Assembly: GCF_000203815.1 (NCBI RefSeq)
Contig: NW_004457737.1
Coordinates: 248,001 to 312,000, forward strand
Origin: Cavenderia fasciculata
Taxonomy: Eukaryota; Evosea; Eumycetozoa; Acytosteliales; Cavenderiaceae
DNA length: 64,000 nucleotides
Reading direction: 5' to 3'
In this document: positions 24,044-34,048 of the stretch, one piece after another
How positions within the stretch are numbered: position 1 is the first letter of the stretch
Layout: every line of letters starts with the position of its first letter
Position numbers and translations under genes: made by a program
Notes under the pieces: generated by a model
The model's input: only the letters and a program-made list of their open reading frames with translations
The model's database searches: none
Told to the model about the DNA's origin: nothing

Positions 24044-25971
24044 ACCATCGTATCGTATTGTAGTAGATTTAAATATTATTTCTTTTATCGATTGGTACAA
24101 ATGGAGGATCAATAACAATCAACAATCTATCACAATTCAACATACAAACAATCAACATTACATTTTTCAATCCAACCAAACAACTTGAAAAATCATGTCA
24201 AATAACATCAAAACAAGGAACATCAGTCACTTGGTTCCACCTCTATCTGGATTTCATAATGTAATTGTATTGGTGATAACTTTGGTGATAACACAAATAA
24301 TCAAGTATCTGTCAATGTTTCAACATCTGAGATTCCATGTAATATTATGTTTGCATCATCAACTCAGATTATTTGTAAACTAAAATCAACCCTTTTTGGA
24401 AATACCAAACTCCTACCCATTTCAATTTCAGTTGAACTGTTTATACTCGAACATTTAAACCTCATATTTGTATGTTATGTAAAAAATTCATTCCTACTCT
24501 TAATCTTTGATCATTTTTAAAATCTAACTCCATTTTCCCTTTTATAGTCTGTGACAATAGATTCCATTCAACCATTCTATTTGGAGGAGAATATTAAAGA
24601 GTAGAGCAATTAATGATTGACAATATAACAATGGGAGCAACACCAAATGCTCCATATATTGGTGCAATTGAATCTAAAGAAATGTTACAATGCTTTAATC
24701 AATCACTGAATTTACTTGGATATGAAACATATAGATTTTGGCAAGGTGTATCATACAACAGTAATAATTGTATATGGAACTCAATTACTTGTTTCAATCA
24801 GTGGTAATTTTGGAATGGATCAATCATATGTTTTGGTATCAATCAATGAAAAACAATGTAAATTACCAAGATTTATTGGAAATGGTTTAAACAATTTACT
24901 TGTTTATTGGATATTTGTTGAACCAAACTCTACTTTTAACCAAGATGAATCTTACAATAATGTAACTGTAATAATTAGAGTTGCTGAAATGGTTACAACC
25001 AAAGTTACTAAAATGATTACATCTATTGCTAAAGAGTGTCCCAACAATTGTTCCAACCATGGAGTATGTATTCCAATACTTGGTGCTTGTGAATGTTACA
25101 TTGGTTATCAATCATTATCAGATTGTTCATTTTTATTGGTAAAACCCCACAATTCAACCGATGAACCCAACTCTTTTGATATCAATTTTAAATCTGGAAT
25201 TCAACTCATTCGAGAAATTGATCAAAACAATTCAACTATCGGATCCATTTCAATGGATAATGTAACTTGGGTGCGATTGAAACGAACATCTATTGGTATA
25301 ACAGAAATTATTGGAACAATCCTTTAATCAAACTACTCGTTTCCAAGCCAAGATTGATCAACTCCAAAAACCCAAATATTCTTTTAAAATTATCGATTGG
25401 CTAGCCATGGTCATCTGAATCACCAACCAACGCACTCCAAGTGATATTCTATTCGAAATCAAAAGAGTGTCGTGGCGATCAAAATGTATGGACAAGACTT
25501 AAAATTGGAGAATGGCCACTTCATGTTTAGCAAGTAGCATGATTATTGGCAATGACACTACAAAAATCATTCCATCAAGAGTTACCATTCTTCCAAATGA
25601 TGGTGATTCATTCTTCCAACAACAAAATGAAAACCAAGGATACAACCTTTTAACAGTATTTGATATCCCTCGATTCAACCAATCAGTTGAACTCGACCCA
25701 TTCAATGCATACAATATTCGTGATGAATGTAAAACTGATAATGAAAATAGTGACGAACCATTTCAACTATGGCTAACCATCGTCATTTTCGGATGTATCA
25801 TTGGTACTATTAGTTTTTATAATGGTTGTTGTCTCGATTATCAAGCTCATAATAGTCATCAAGAATCTGCAGAACCAAAACCCAGTTGAACCTGCTGAAT
25901 TAAAGACAGTTCCAACTTATGATATTTGTCTTGAAGCTGAAAGAAAGATAGAAGATATTGACCAATTTTAA
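24044..25971 (+). pseudogene. Decayed ComC-type TIG/EGF surface gene, copy 1
   Basis: Pieces of a TIG/EGF/ComC receptor appear in the right order but in different frames. A TIG remnant (about 24200-24400) precedes a second TIG unit (FGMDQSYVLVSINEKQC), an EGF module (CPNNCSNHGVCIPILGACEC), the ComC start (GIQLIREIDQNNS), ComC core fragments (YSFKIIDWLA, then ALQVIFYSKSKE) and the end with GYNLLTVFDIPRFNQSVEL and a membrane helix near 25770-25830. At least four frame changes or stops separate them (near 24600, 24790, 25325, 25400 and 25890). No signal peptide is found. It is closely related to the copy at 28.8-30.3 kb, so both descend from one subfamily. Confidence 0.8.
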
Positions 25972-26361
25972 ATAACGTATTGTATTCATTCCAACTAATT
26001 AAAATAAATTTAAATAAATATTAGTTGAACAAAAACTTTGTTCAAATTTATTTTTTGCTTGGTTAACCATCTTGAATATTCCAACATGTTTGGTTTCTCC
26101 TCCACTGGATGACTCTCTTCCCTTTTTTGATCCAAATAGATACTTTCCTTGTAGTTGGAAATAACATTCAAATTAAATTGCGCTAAGGTGTTTTGTAAAA
26201 AAAAAACATTAAAATTATTTTTTTTAAATAAAATAATCTATTATTATTATCTCTTTTGTTTTGACGTTGATCCACGTGCTCTGGTTAGGACTAAATATTT
26301 TATTTATATACACCCCCCACTGTTATTTAGTTATTTTGTACAAAAAAAATGATAGTCAGTC
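25972..26361. other. Short intergenic stretch
   Basis: AT-rich DNA lies between the decayed ComC-type copy and the 3' end of the RNase D gene. I see no gene or structured repeat. Confidence 0.5.
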
Positions 26362-27441
26362 TCATCTTTTAGTAAAATGATTTTCTAGATGACTATTAAA
26401 ATCACTTTTCCAACCAATATATGTATGAGTACCTTGAGAAAAGTCTCGAATAAGAGTGATGGCACCTAAAAGATAGGGTGCTATACCGATCGATTCGGCA
26501 TACCCATCTCTAATGGCTCTGTTGGTTTCAGAGTTGGGGTCCTTGGCATCGGGTCCTTTTGGTTGTTCGGTGTTTAGTGCCGCCGTTTGAATGCACGAGA
26601 GGAGGGAGCGTCCGTGCTCATTGTTTCTGATATATTTCGACCTTGCCATTACTACGAGGTCGTCCAGGCGATTGGGAACAGGTTTGGTACTGATGTCCAC
26701 CAGCGACTCGTCGGAAATGACAAACTTGCGAAGGACGTTGAGGGTGGATGCGGTGCGGTCCCGCCACATGTGCACACTCTGTAGCACTGATAAATTAGTT
26801 TGTGCATTTGTAAGGGGAATGGCTCGGTGCCATAGATTCGACTTGTCAGGTGGCGTGGTACCCAATGCCACATCAATGTATACTCTAAGCTCTTGTTGCA
26901 TCCACTCCATGCGATCGAGTTTTACGAGTCGTTGCATAAGTTCTTCGTACGCCGGCAACAAGTATCCCACGTCATCTTTGGCATAGTTGATCTGCTCTGA
27001 CGTGAGGGGTCGCACCGACCAATCCGATCTCTGTTGTCGCTTGTCAATCTCCTTGTTGTACAGCTCCTTGACAAGGTCCTTGTATCCAATCTGTTTGTCT
27101 GTGAGTCTACACAGTCCCGCAGCAATCTGTGTGTCAAACATGTTGACGGGCATCACATTCAACGTGCGATACAATACTTCAATGTCCTTGCTTGCGTCGT
27201 GAAACACTTTGACAATGTCTTGACTCTTCAGTATTGCAATAAACGGTGTCATGTCTTTACACTGGATGGGGTCAATCACCGTCGCCTCTTTTGTCACATT
27301 GTCTATTACTTGTATCAGACATAGCTTTGCCCAGTAACTCTTTTGTGTGTCAAACTCTGTATCTATCCCTATTACCGTCACTCTAGATCCTATCAATCTA
27401 TTACAATATATTATTAATTCTTTGTTATTTTCTATATACAT
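26362..27441 (-). CDS. Bacterial-type RNase D (3'-5' exoribonuclease with HRDC-like domain)
   Basis: One intronless exon encodes 359 residues, close to bacterial RNase D (~370-390). The DEDDy exonuclease motifs are all visible: Exo I DTEFD (Asp-27, Glu-29), Exo II VFHDASKDIEVLY (near 78-90) and Exo III YAKDDVGYL (Tyr and Asp near 153-157). The signatures YWAKLCLIQV, FDTQIAAGLC and SDWSVRPLT match alphaproteobacterial RNase D closely. An HRDC-like helical domain follows (SVHMWRDRTASTLNVLRKFV, ~220-290). The family trims 3' ends of structured RNAs such as tRNA precursors. The gene is clearly less AT-rich than its neighbours. A mitochondrial role or bacterial transfer is inferred; no convincing targeting peptide is seen. 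Confidence 0.9.
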   Translation of the reverse strand: MYIENNKELIIYCNRLIGSRVTVIGIDTEFDTQKSYWAKLCLIQVIDNVTKEATVIDPIQCKDMTPFIAILKSQDIVKVFHDASKDIEVLYRTLNVMPVNMFDTQIAAGLCRLTDKQIGYKDLVKELYNKEIDKRQQRSDWSVRPLTSEQINYAKDDVGYLLPAYEELMQRLVKLDRMEWMQQELRVYIDVALGTTPPDKSNLWHRAIPLTNAQTNLSVLQSVHMWRDRTASTLNVLRKFVISDESLVDISTKPVPNRLDDLVVMARSKYIRNNEHGRSLLSCIQTAALNTEQPKGPDAKDPNSETNRAIRDGYAESIGIAPYLLGAITLIRDFSQGTHTYIGWKSDFNSHLENHFTKR

Positions 27442-28021
27442 AGTTTTATCTGTACAGATTATTATTATTACTGTTATTTAAAATGATGATGATGAATCTT
27501 TTTTGTTTTTTGAACAATCCAAAGATGCAGTTTTATAATTTATATTTTACAGTATTGGATTCAATAAAGAAACTGTAGTTAGATAGACATCGATCACTTC
27601 AATTATTAAATAATATATTATCAGGGCCATGATACTAAAACAGAGTACTCTTGTTGTGAACCAATATTAAAAAATAATTTAAATCTTTATCCTCTCGCTC
27701 CCTCTCTCTAACTAGTTTGTTTCTATTCTATTAGATAATTTGATATTGATAAATAAATAAAACTATCTTGTATACTCGAGAAATCAAAGCTGTCAATATT
27801 CATTGATCAATGGTTGAATGTGTGGCGCTACCCAAATTTGAGGCTTTTTGAAAAAATCTATCACCTACTTCTTTGAACTTGAACAACCAAAATATCTTCT
27901 ACCGCGATAAGGTCAAGAATCGATATTTATATATAATAGGAGGGATGGAGACTTTCATAGCAAAAGCAACCATTTATTATTTTATTTATATCTATCATTT
28001 AAACCTTAAACAAATAAAGAA
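27442..28021. other. AT-rich intergenic stretch
   Basis: This holds the upstream region of the RNase D gene and the approach to a C2-domain fragment. I see no supportable gene or RNA. Confidence 0.5.
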
Positions 28022-28700
28022 ATGTCAATCTACGAAGATATTATTAGATCACAAGTATGAAATCATCATTCAGGAAGAAATCGGGTGATCATGTGAAACA
28101 ACACCACTAACATTCAAAATTTCTTCAACTTTTTATAGGTTAAACAGGTAATTACTACAATACAAATAGAACAATACAACAACATTCATCAACAACAACA
28201 ACTAACTTGGATCCACACAAGTTTATGGTGTTTGATTTTTAAGGACCTTTTTTTTTATTTTTTTAATTAAATAATCCTATACCAATATAAGATACAAATA
28301 CTAATATATATATATATATCTACTACTACTTTCTAGGGTAATTTTGGAGGAAAAAAAGGACCCTTTGCCTACTTGGCTGACAAGAAAAAGAAGAAACCAA
28401 CCAAGGAGATAAAGTTTGAAAATTGGCTTGCTTACAGTGTTACAGTGACGTCGGCAGAATTGTTCAAGGCCACAGACAGCAATGGTCTCTCTGATCCATA
28501 CGTCAGAGTTGGAAAGGTTGGAAATGATGGTCTCTTTTCTAAAAAATGGGTACTCCAAACACCTGCCATACCTAAGATCCAAAGGACCACAAGATTGTAA
28601 ACGCCAAGGTTACATTCTCATTTAGATGTACTGATAGTTGCACAAAAGATAAGTTTTTTTCTTTGTACAGTTCTTCTACTTCTATTTAAATAAAATAAAA
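28022..28700 (+). pseudogene. C2-domain protein fragment (probable pseudogene)
   Basis: A short first exon (28022-28054, MSIYEDIIRSQ, donor GTATGA) may join at an acceptor at 28335-28336 to an exon reading GNFGGKKGPFAYLADKKKKK. A C2 domain starts there: YSVTVTSAELFKATDSNGLS and DPYVRVGKVG are the classic first strands and calcium-loop region. After KKWVLQTPAIPK the frame is lost, and a later piece (KDHKIVNAKVTFSF) continues in another frame. Only about half of a ~120-residue C2 domain is recoverable. C2 domains bind membrane lipids, often with calcium. The proposed intron is unusually long (282 bp), so the exon link is tentative. Confidence 0.55.
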
Positions 28701-28828
28701 GTACTATTTTTTATTAAATTAATGAATTGTACCAAAAGAGAGTCTGCTGATCACTTCTCTAAAATTGGCTCTGGTTTTCAAGAACAACATAATCACCGAA
28801 ACCACTATCCAAAAAATATGTCTATATT

Positions 28829-30339
28829 ATGAAAGGTTATGGATCTCGATACTCAATAGGATTATTTTTTTATTTATATACAATCAAACAAGTCTTGGCA
28901 CAAAATGTTATTTATAATATTCATGATAGAACAGTTACAATATTGGATGAGACAAATATGGGAGATGTAAATAATTATGTACCATTGATTGCATTTTATT
29001 CAACCGATGCACCAATCATTGATAGTGTTACCAATATAATACCTGGAATGGCGTCGATGGTTACAATCAATGGAGATCATTTTGGAAAGGATAGTTCATA
29101 TGTTTTAATATCGATGAATGGAAAACAATGTAAACCACCAAGATTTGTTGGAAATGGTTTAAACTAATGACTTGTTTATTGGATAATTCGTCTCCTGAAT
29201 CAAGTAATAATTCAGATAATTATATTGTATCCATTAAACTTATTGGAATGGTTACAACAAAAGTGATATCCAATACACTTTCAAAAGAATGTCCTAATAA
29301 TTGATCAGGACATGGTGTATGTAATCGACAATTTGGTAGTTGTCAATGTGACAGTGGTTACAACTCTTATTTAGATTGTTTAGCAGTAGTAACCCCAAAC
29401 CAACAATACAACACAACAGTTGGAGATAATGGTACATCAACTCTATCAACAAATGATACTAGTCCAGGAATAGTTACCAATTTTACAACTAGAATTCAAT
29501 TAAGAGAGATCAATCTTGATCATTCAATCATTCAAACTATATCAATGGATAATATAACGTTGGAACTATTGAATCATTCATCTACTGGAGAATCAATATT
29601 TATTGGAACAATGTATAATCAACCAACTAAAATACAAGTCAATGTTAATCAATACATTGATACCAACACCAGTTCATTTTTAGGTGAAGATATTCAAGTA
29701 CCATCAAATTCAATCAAATATACAATTAAAATCATTGATTGGGTATGGTCATCACCTATCAACACACTTCAAGTTATATTCCATTCGAAATCAGATTCGG
29801 TTGTATATGATAAATGTGGAGTTGTGAGAGTTAAAAGTGAAGTATCACCAGGTGATCAAATTGTATGAACTAGAGTTCAAGTTGGACGATCACTACTAAA
29901 CTGTAAAATAGCAAGTAGAATGATTATTGATAAAGATAAAATCATTCCATCAAAAGTGACTATTCTTCCAAATAATGATCCACTCTTCTCCTCTCAACAA
30001 ATGGTCAACCAAGGATACAACCTTTTAACAGTATTTGATATTCCACAGTTCAAACAATCAGTTGAACTCGATCCATCATTCAATGCAATTATGGTTGGTG
30101 ATGATGTAAATAGTTGGCCTGATGACAGTGAATGTGACACAGAACAAGAATTTTCACTTTGGAAAGTGATCATCATTGTTTTATGCGCAACATGTGTACT
30201 AGTATCTATTATTTTAATAGTGATTGGTGTAATGAAACAAGAAAAATTAAAAAAAGAACATAATCTTAGAATGGTGCGAATATTAAATATGAACCAAGCT
30301 GAACAGAACAACAACGAACAAAACATTAGAAATAAATAA
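28829..30339 (+). pseudogene. Decayed ComC-type TIG/EGF surface gene, copy 2
   Basis: It starts with a plausible signal peptide (YSIGLFFYLYTIKQVLAQ) and continues to a TIG unit (GDHFGKDSSYVLISMNGKQC), a disrupted EGF module (about 29285-29380, HGVCNRQFGSCQC), a ComC domain (TTRIQLREINLD, IKYTIKIIDWVWSS, NTLQVIFHSKSD), a stretch with GYNLLTVFDIPQFKQSVEL, one membrane helix (VIIIVLCATCVLVSIILIV) and a charged tail. Stops near 29165, 29303 and 29866 and at least one frame change interrupt it. The predicted protein would be much shorter than the intact ComC-type genes here. It is closest to the copy at 24.0-26.0 kb and looks less decayed. Confidence 0.8.
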
Positions 30340-30343
30340 TAAT

Positions 30344-32490
30344 ACAGTAAATTAGGGTCAGTTTCTGGGTGGGAAATGGGGTTTCTTTTGTCTGATATCG
30401 CCTTTAATAGAGGAATGTCCATGTTGAGAGTTCTGGCGGCTTCAATTATTTTATACTCCAACGGGATGCTTCCGGTATCTTTGACAACATATTGAGGCTT
30501 TGGTGTTCTTTGTGCAAAGTTGATCAAATTTATTTGTTTGTTTGCAAATGGAACGACATGTTACTTTACAAAATATTGAATGGCAGGGGCCATGTATACG
30601 TAGGCCTCGTCTATCTCGTACTTTGCGTGAGATGGGACATTGTATGGAGCCAACTCCAGTTGGTTTATTCTCGTGGTCAACTCATCCAACTTGCGAAGGA
30701 TGCTTCCTTCTGCAAAATATAATATTGAACTATATTTATTTATTTTTATGAAAACTCAAATTACTATTTGAGGTCACAACCCAAACCGTCACAAATCTAT
30801 GAGGTTTAGTTCTCGTTAACTAAACAATGTGAAGGAATGCATTAGTCATTCTTCAGTTAGTCATTCTTATATATCTATATATATTTACACAATAAATTAG
30901 ACAGTATATTCAGTGCCCACCAGAGGGCCATCCCACGGTATTATTGTATTCTGATACCATACTACACCAACCAACAGTATAACATGGTATACAAGAATAA
31001 TACAACTATTAGTTAAATATTTAAGCAATAAGAATCAATTAAAGAATAATAATAACAGCAACAGTACATTATAGTAACTACAATTGTTAAATATGGACGT
31101 GAATAGTACACCTATAAGAACAATGTCGTCTTATCAAGAGTATGCCGATTTCGATGAACATTCAACAGCGAATCTAATCGACATGTTCAACAGTGTCTCT
31201 GAAAAGGATGTCGACGACATTATTCATCATCGTTTAACCTCAGAACAATTACTGGCCAGACTGCGCAAACCATCATTGTTATGGTCCGATGCAAACAACC
31301 TGGTGTTGATAGAGCTCGGAGTATTGTCGACTCCTGACATGGACAACAAGTCTCTCATCGATAGAATGTCCAGCTTTTTGGCTAAGTACAAACTCACCAT
31401 CAAACATGGTGAGATGGCCTGGCAATAATTTCTCCACCAATGTCCCAACGATTGTGGTTTGAGTGTGTGCGAATCGATGACGAACTTTTCAATTGCGACG
31501 ACCTTGGCACGATAGACTGGGTCACGTAATACGATCTTAAGAATAGGCGTATTCTTGTAGACGACGGCCATATTACCTTTGACCTGACTAATGGCCTATC
31601 GTGCCAAGGTCGTCGCAATTGAAAAGTTCGTCATCGATTCGCACACAATCAAACCACGTCAGCCAAGTGTGCCGTCAACCCCAGCAAGTACAAGGATGGT
31701 TATCCTTTGACAGGTTATGCCAAACGTAAATCTTCATCCGCGGCTAGAGGCCAAGGGAAGGGATCCAAATCTACCAGAGTCAAGTTGACCAAAGATCAAG
31801 ATCTGGATGACAAATCGGTATGTACAGAGTTTACTGTCAAGAAGAGTGTCGACTCATCGTTATTTGTCAATGGTAAGATTGGCAATACGGATGTGTTCGT
31901 CGACATCGACACCGTTGCTTCTATAAATCTAATCCATTCTCATTTACTCTCTAGGATGATGACAAAATGGACGTGGAAGATTCCGGAAAGAAGAAAAAGT
32001 AAGGTGCAGATAGCTGGTATTGGTGATCAGCTAGTGGTACCTGTAGATGAAATAAATTTAAATCTAACGTTGCATACGTCTAAAAATAAATCTATCTCAT
32101 TAAACTTACCTTTTCTTGTTATTGACACTGTGTCTAATACTGATTTATGTCTTGTTGGAATGAAATCATTAAAAGTACTATCATCTGTGATAGATATGAA
32201 TCATGATTCGTTGTCTTGTTTCTTTTGTTACGTTTCGTAATTGACAGGCTAAATCTAGATAGTTCTTCTATTGCTTGAATTTTATCATCTTTTCTGATTC
32301 CATCATTCACAAGAAGAGTGAAGAGATCTTCTACTTTTGTGAGTCTGTTGTACGCTTGATGCTCGTCCTCCTCTCTTTCTTCATAGGATCGCTTTGCTGC
32401 TAGTAATCCGTCCCTCTCTGTTATCAACTCGTCTCGATGAGTTTCTATACTTTTCTTGTTTTCGTCTTCAACATCACAAAATGAGGACAT
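30344..32490 (+). mobile_element. Fossil of an LTR-type or DIRS-type retroelement, rearranged
   Basis: This stretch begins right after the decayed ComC copy 2 and ends before the PDI gene. It holds a gag-like piece on the plus strand (31084-31428), a protease-like piece (31707-32230) with the strand order of retroviral-type aspartic proteases, and two pieces reading on the minus strand (30344-30720, partly coiled-coil, and 32241-32490, strongly coiled-coil). No reverse transcriptase, RNase H or integrase is recognisable, and no matching long terminal repeats are seen. It is broken, with several interruptions and at least one inversion or nested insertion. The family is uncertain (Ty3/gypsy-like or DIRS-like). 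Age cannot be set without repeats to compare, but open stretches of over 100 codons suggest it is not very old. Confidence 0.6.
31454..31657. repeat. 61-bp inverted repeat inside the retroelement fossil
   Basis: Arms at 31454-31514 and 31597-31657 are reverse complements with about one mismatch, separated by 82 bp. The arms are less AT-rich than the surroundings. This fits an inverted duplication of an internal element segment. Confidence 0.9.
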
Positions 32491-32644
32491 CTATATAATT
32501 ATATAGATGAGGACATTATATAATTATATATATAAATATGTACAACAATAATATTCAAAAAGAAGGGTACCAAATAAATAATATTTTTTCGTTAATGGGG
32601 ATTTTAGTGTATCTTTTATTTTATTATTTTAAATTAAATTTAAT

Positions 32645-33882
32645 TTAATCTTGCTTAATTTCCTTTTCAACAGCAGTAGTTGGTTGTTCAGAGGACTTGG
32701 CAACAACTGGTCTTGGCTTTGATGGTGAGAAGAAAACCCATCCAAGGAATAAACCTAAAGTGAAGAAAACTCCAAGGAATAACCAAACGTATACAATAAT
32801 AGCATTCTAAAAAAAGAATTGAAAAATTAATATTAGATCCCTCATATAATAATATTAATTTGTAATTAACATACTTGAACTAAATCAAAGGTCTTGTTCC
32901 ATGGTCTATTGTGAACAAAAGTACCAATGTTACCAGCACCCAAATAAAACTTAAGGTTTGCTTCGGTTGGTTCCATAGAGAAATCCTTCATTCCCTTACC
33001 TTCAAAGCTATATTAAAATATATATATATATATTTATATATTTAAATGGTTAATATAAACCATTTAATCAATCTTATCATACAGTACTATTTGGGATTTA
33101 CATACAATTTAAAGGTTGGATAACCTGGGATTTGGTAGAGTTGACAGATTTCCTTTTCAACTTCACAGTTGATCTTTGCAAAATTGACAGTATTCTTGTA
33201 GTTGTTGGCCATCTTTTCAAAGGTTGGAACGTACTTTTTGCAGTATGAACACCATGGAGCGTAAAAGGCAACCATCCATTTACCATTGTAGGTTTGGTCA
33301 AAGTTGTCCTTGGTAAGTTCAACAATTGGAGCAGCAGCACCACCAGTAGATTCAACTGATCCACTAACAGCATTCTTGGTTCCAGTTGGCTTGGCAGCAA
33401 ATGAATTAAATGATTCAATCTTTCTTTCACCTTGATATTCATAATATGATTTACCATTATCAGTAAAGCTAAAAATAACAACAATAGATAGATAGATAGA
33501 TAAGAGTAAGAGAGGTTAGTTTCTTTTCTATAGTCTATTCTATATATCTATATAATCTAATTTCTACATACTACATAAGAGTTGGGTAACCTCTAACCTT
33601 GAATTGAGAACAGACAGACTTTTCTTGAGTACAATCAACCTTGGCATAGTTTGCAACGTCCTTGGCAGTCTTGGTAGCAAGTTCTTCCCAAAGAGGAGCA
33701 AGCTTCTTGCAATGTCCACACCATGGGGCGTAGAACTTGACGAACCAATTACCTCCACTAGCAAGGGTAGAATCAAAGTTCTTCTCTGTAAGGACTACAA
33801 CCTCACTAGCTGGAAGATCTTGTGATGATACTACTGCAGCTGCAATAACTAAAAGAGTGACCAATGTAACAATAAACTTCAT
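32645..33882 (-). CDS. ER membrane protein disulfide isomerase with two thioredoxin domains
   Basis: Four exons (33882-33575, 33468-33106, 33007-32875, 32806-32645) encode 321 residues. The start [20 protein letters not shown] gives a clean signal peptide; an in-frame ATG 39 bp upstream would bury it, so it is rejected. Domain 1 has [20 protein letters not shown] and domain 2 has [20 protein letters not shown], both with CxxC active sites and the following cis-Pro (GYPT). A membrane helix near residues 270-292 ([20 protein letters not shown]) and a short cytosolic tail follow. It should form or rearrange disulfides in the ER lumen, as TMX-type membrane PDIs do. The tail KEIKQD is not a KDEL or a canonical KKxx signal. 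The second active site (CSYC) is less typical than CGHC. Confidence 0.9.
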
Positions 33883-34048
33883 TCTTTCTATATATCTAAT
33901 AATATAATCTTTATCAAACAAATGGGTAGAACTTCAAGTGAGAGAGGGTTGCCCGCTTCGTCAGCAAAATTCAAAAAAAAAAAAAAAAAAACCGATCTTC
34001 AGTTTGATCGTGTTGTAGTTTTGAATTGTTATTTACTTATTACTTTTT

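Noticed and set aside
26591-26986. Plus-strand frame of 131 codons opposite RNase D
   Set aside because: Antisense shadow of a less AT-rich gene; Cys/Arg/Ser-rich without motifs.
33883-33921. Upstream in-frame ATG of the PDI gene
   Set aside because: Using it puts 13 charged or polar residues in front of a clean signal peptide; the downstream ATG fits better.
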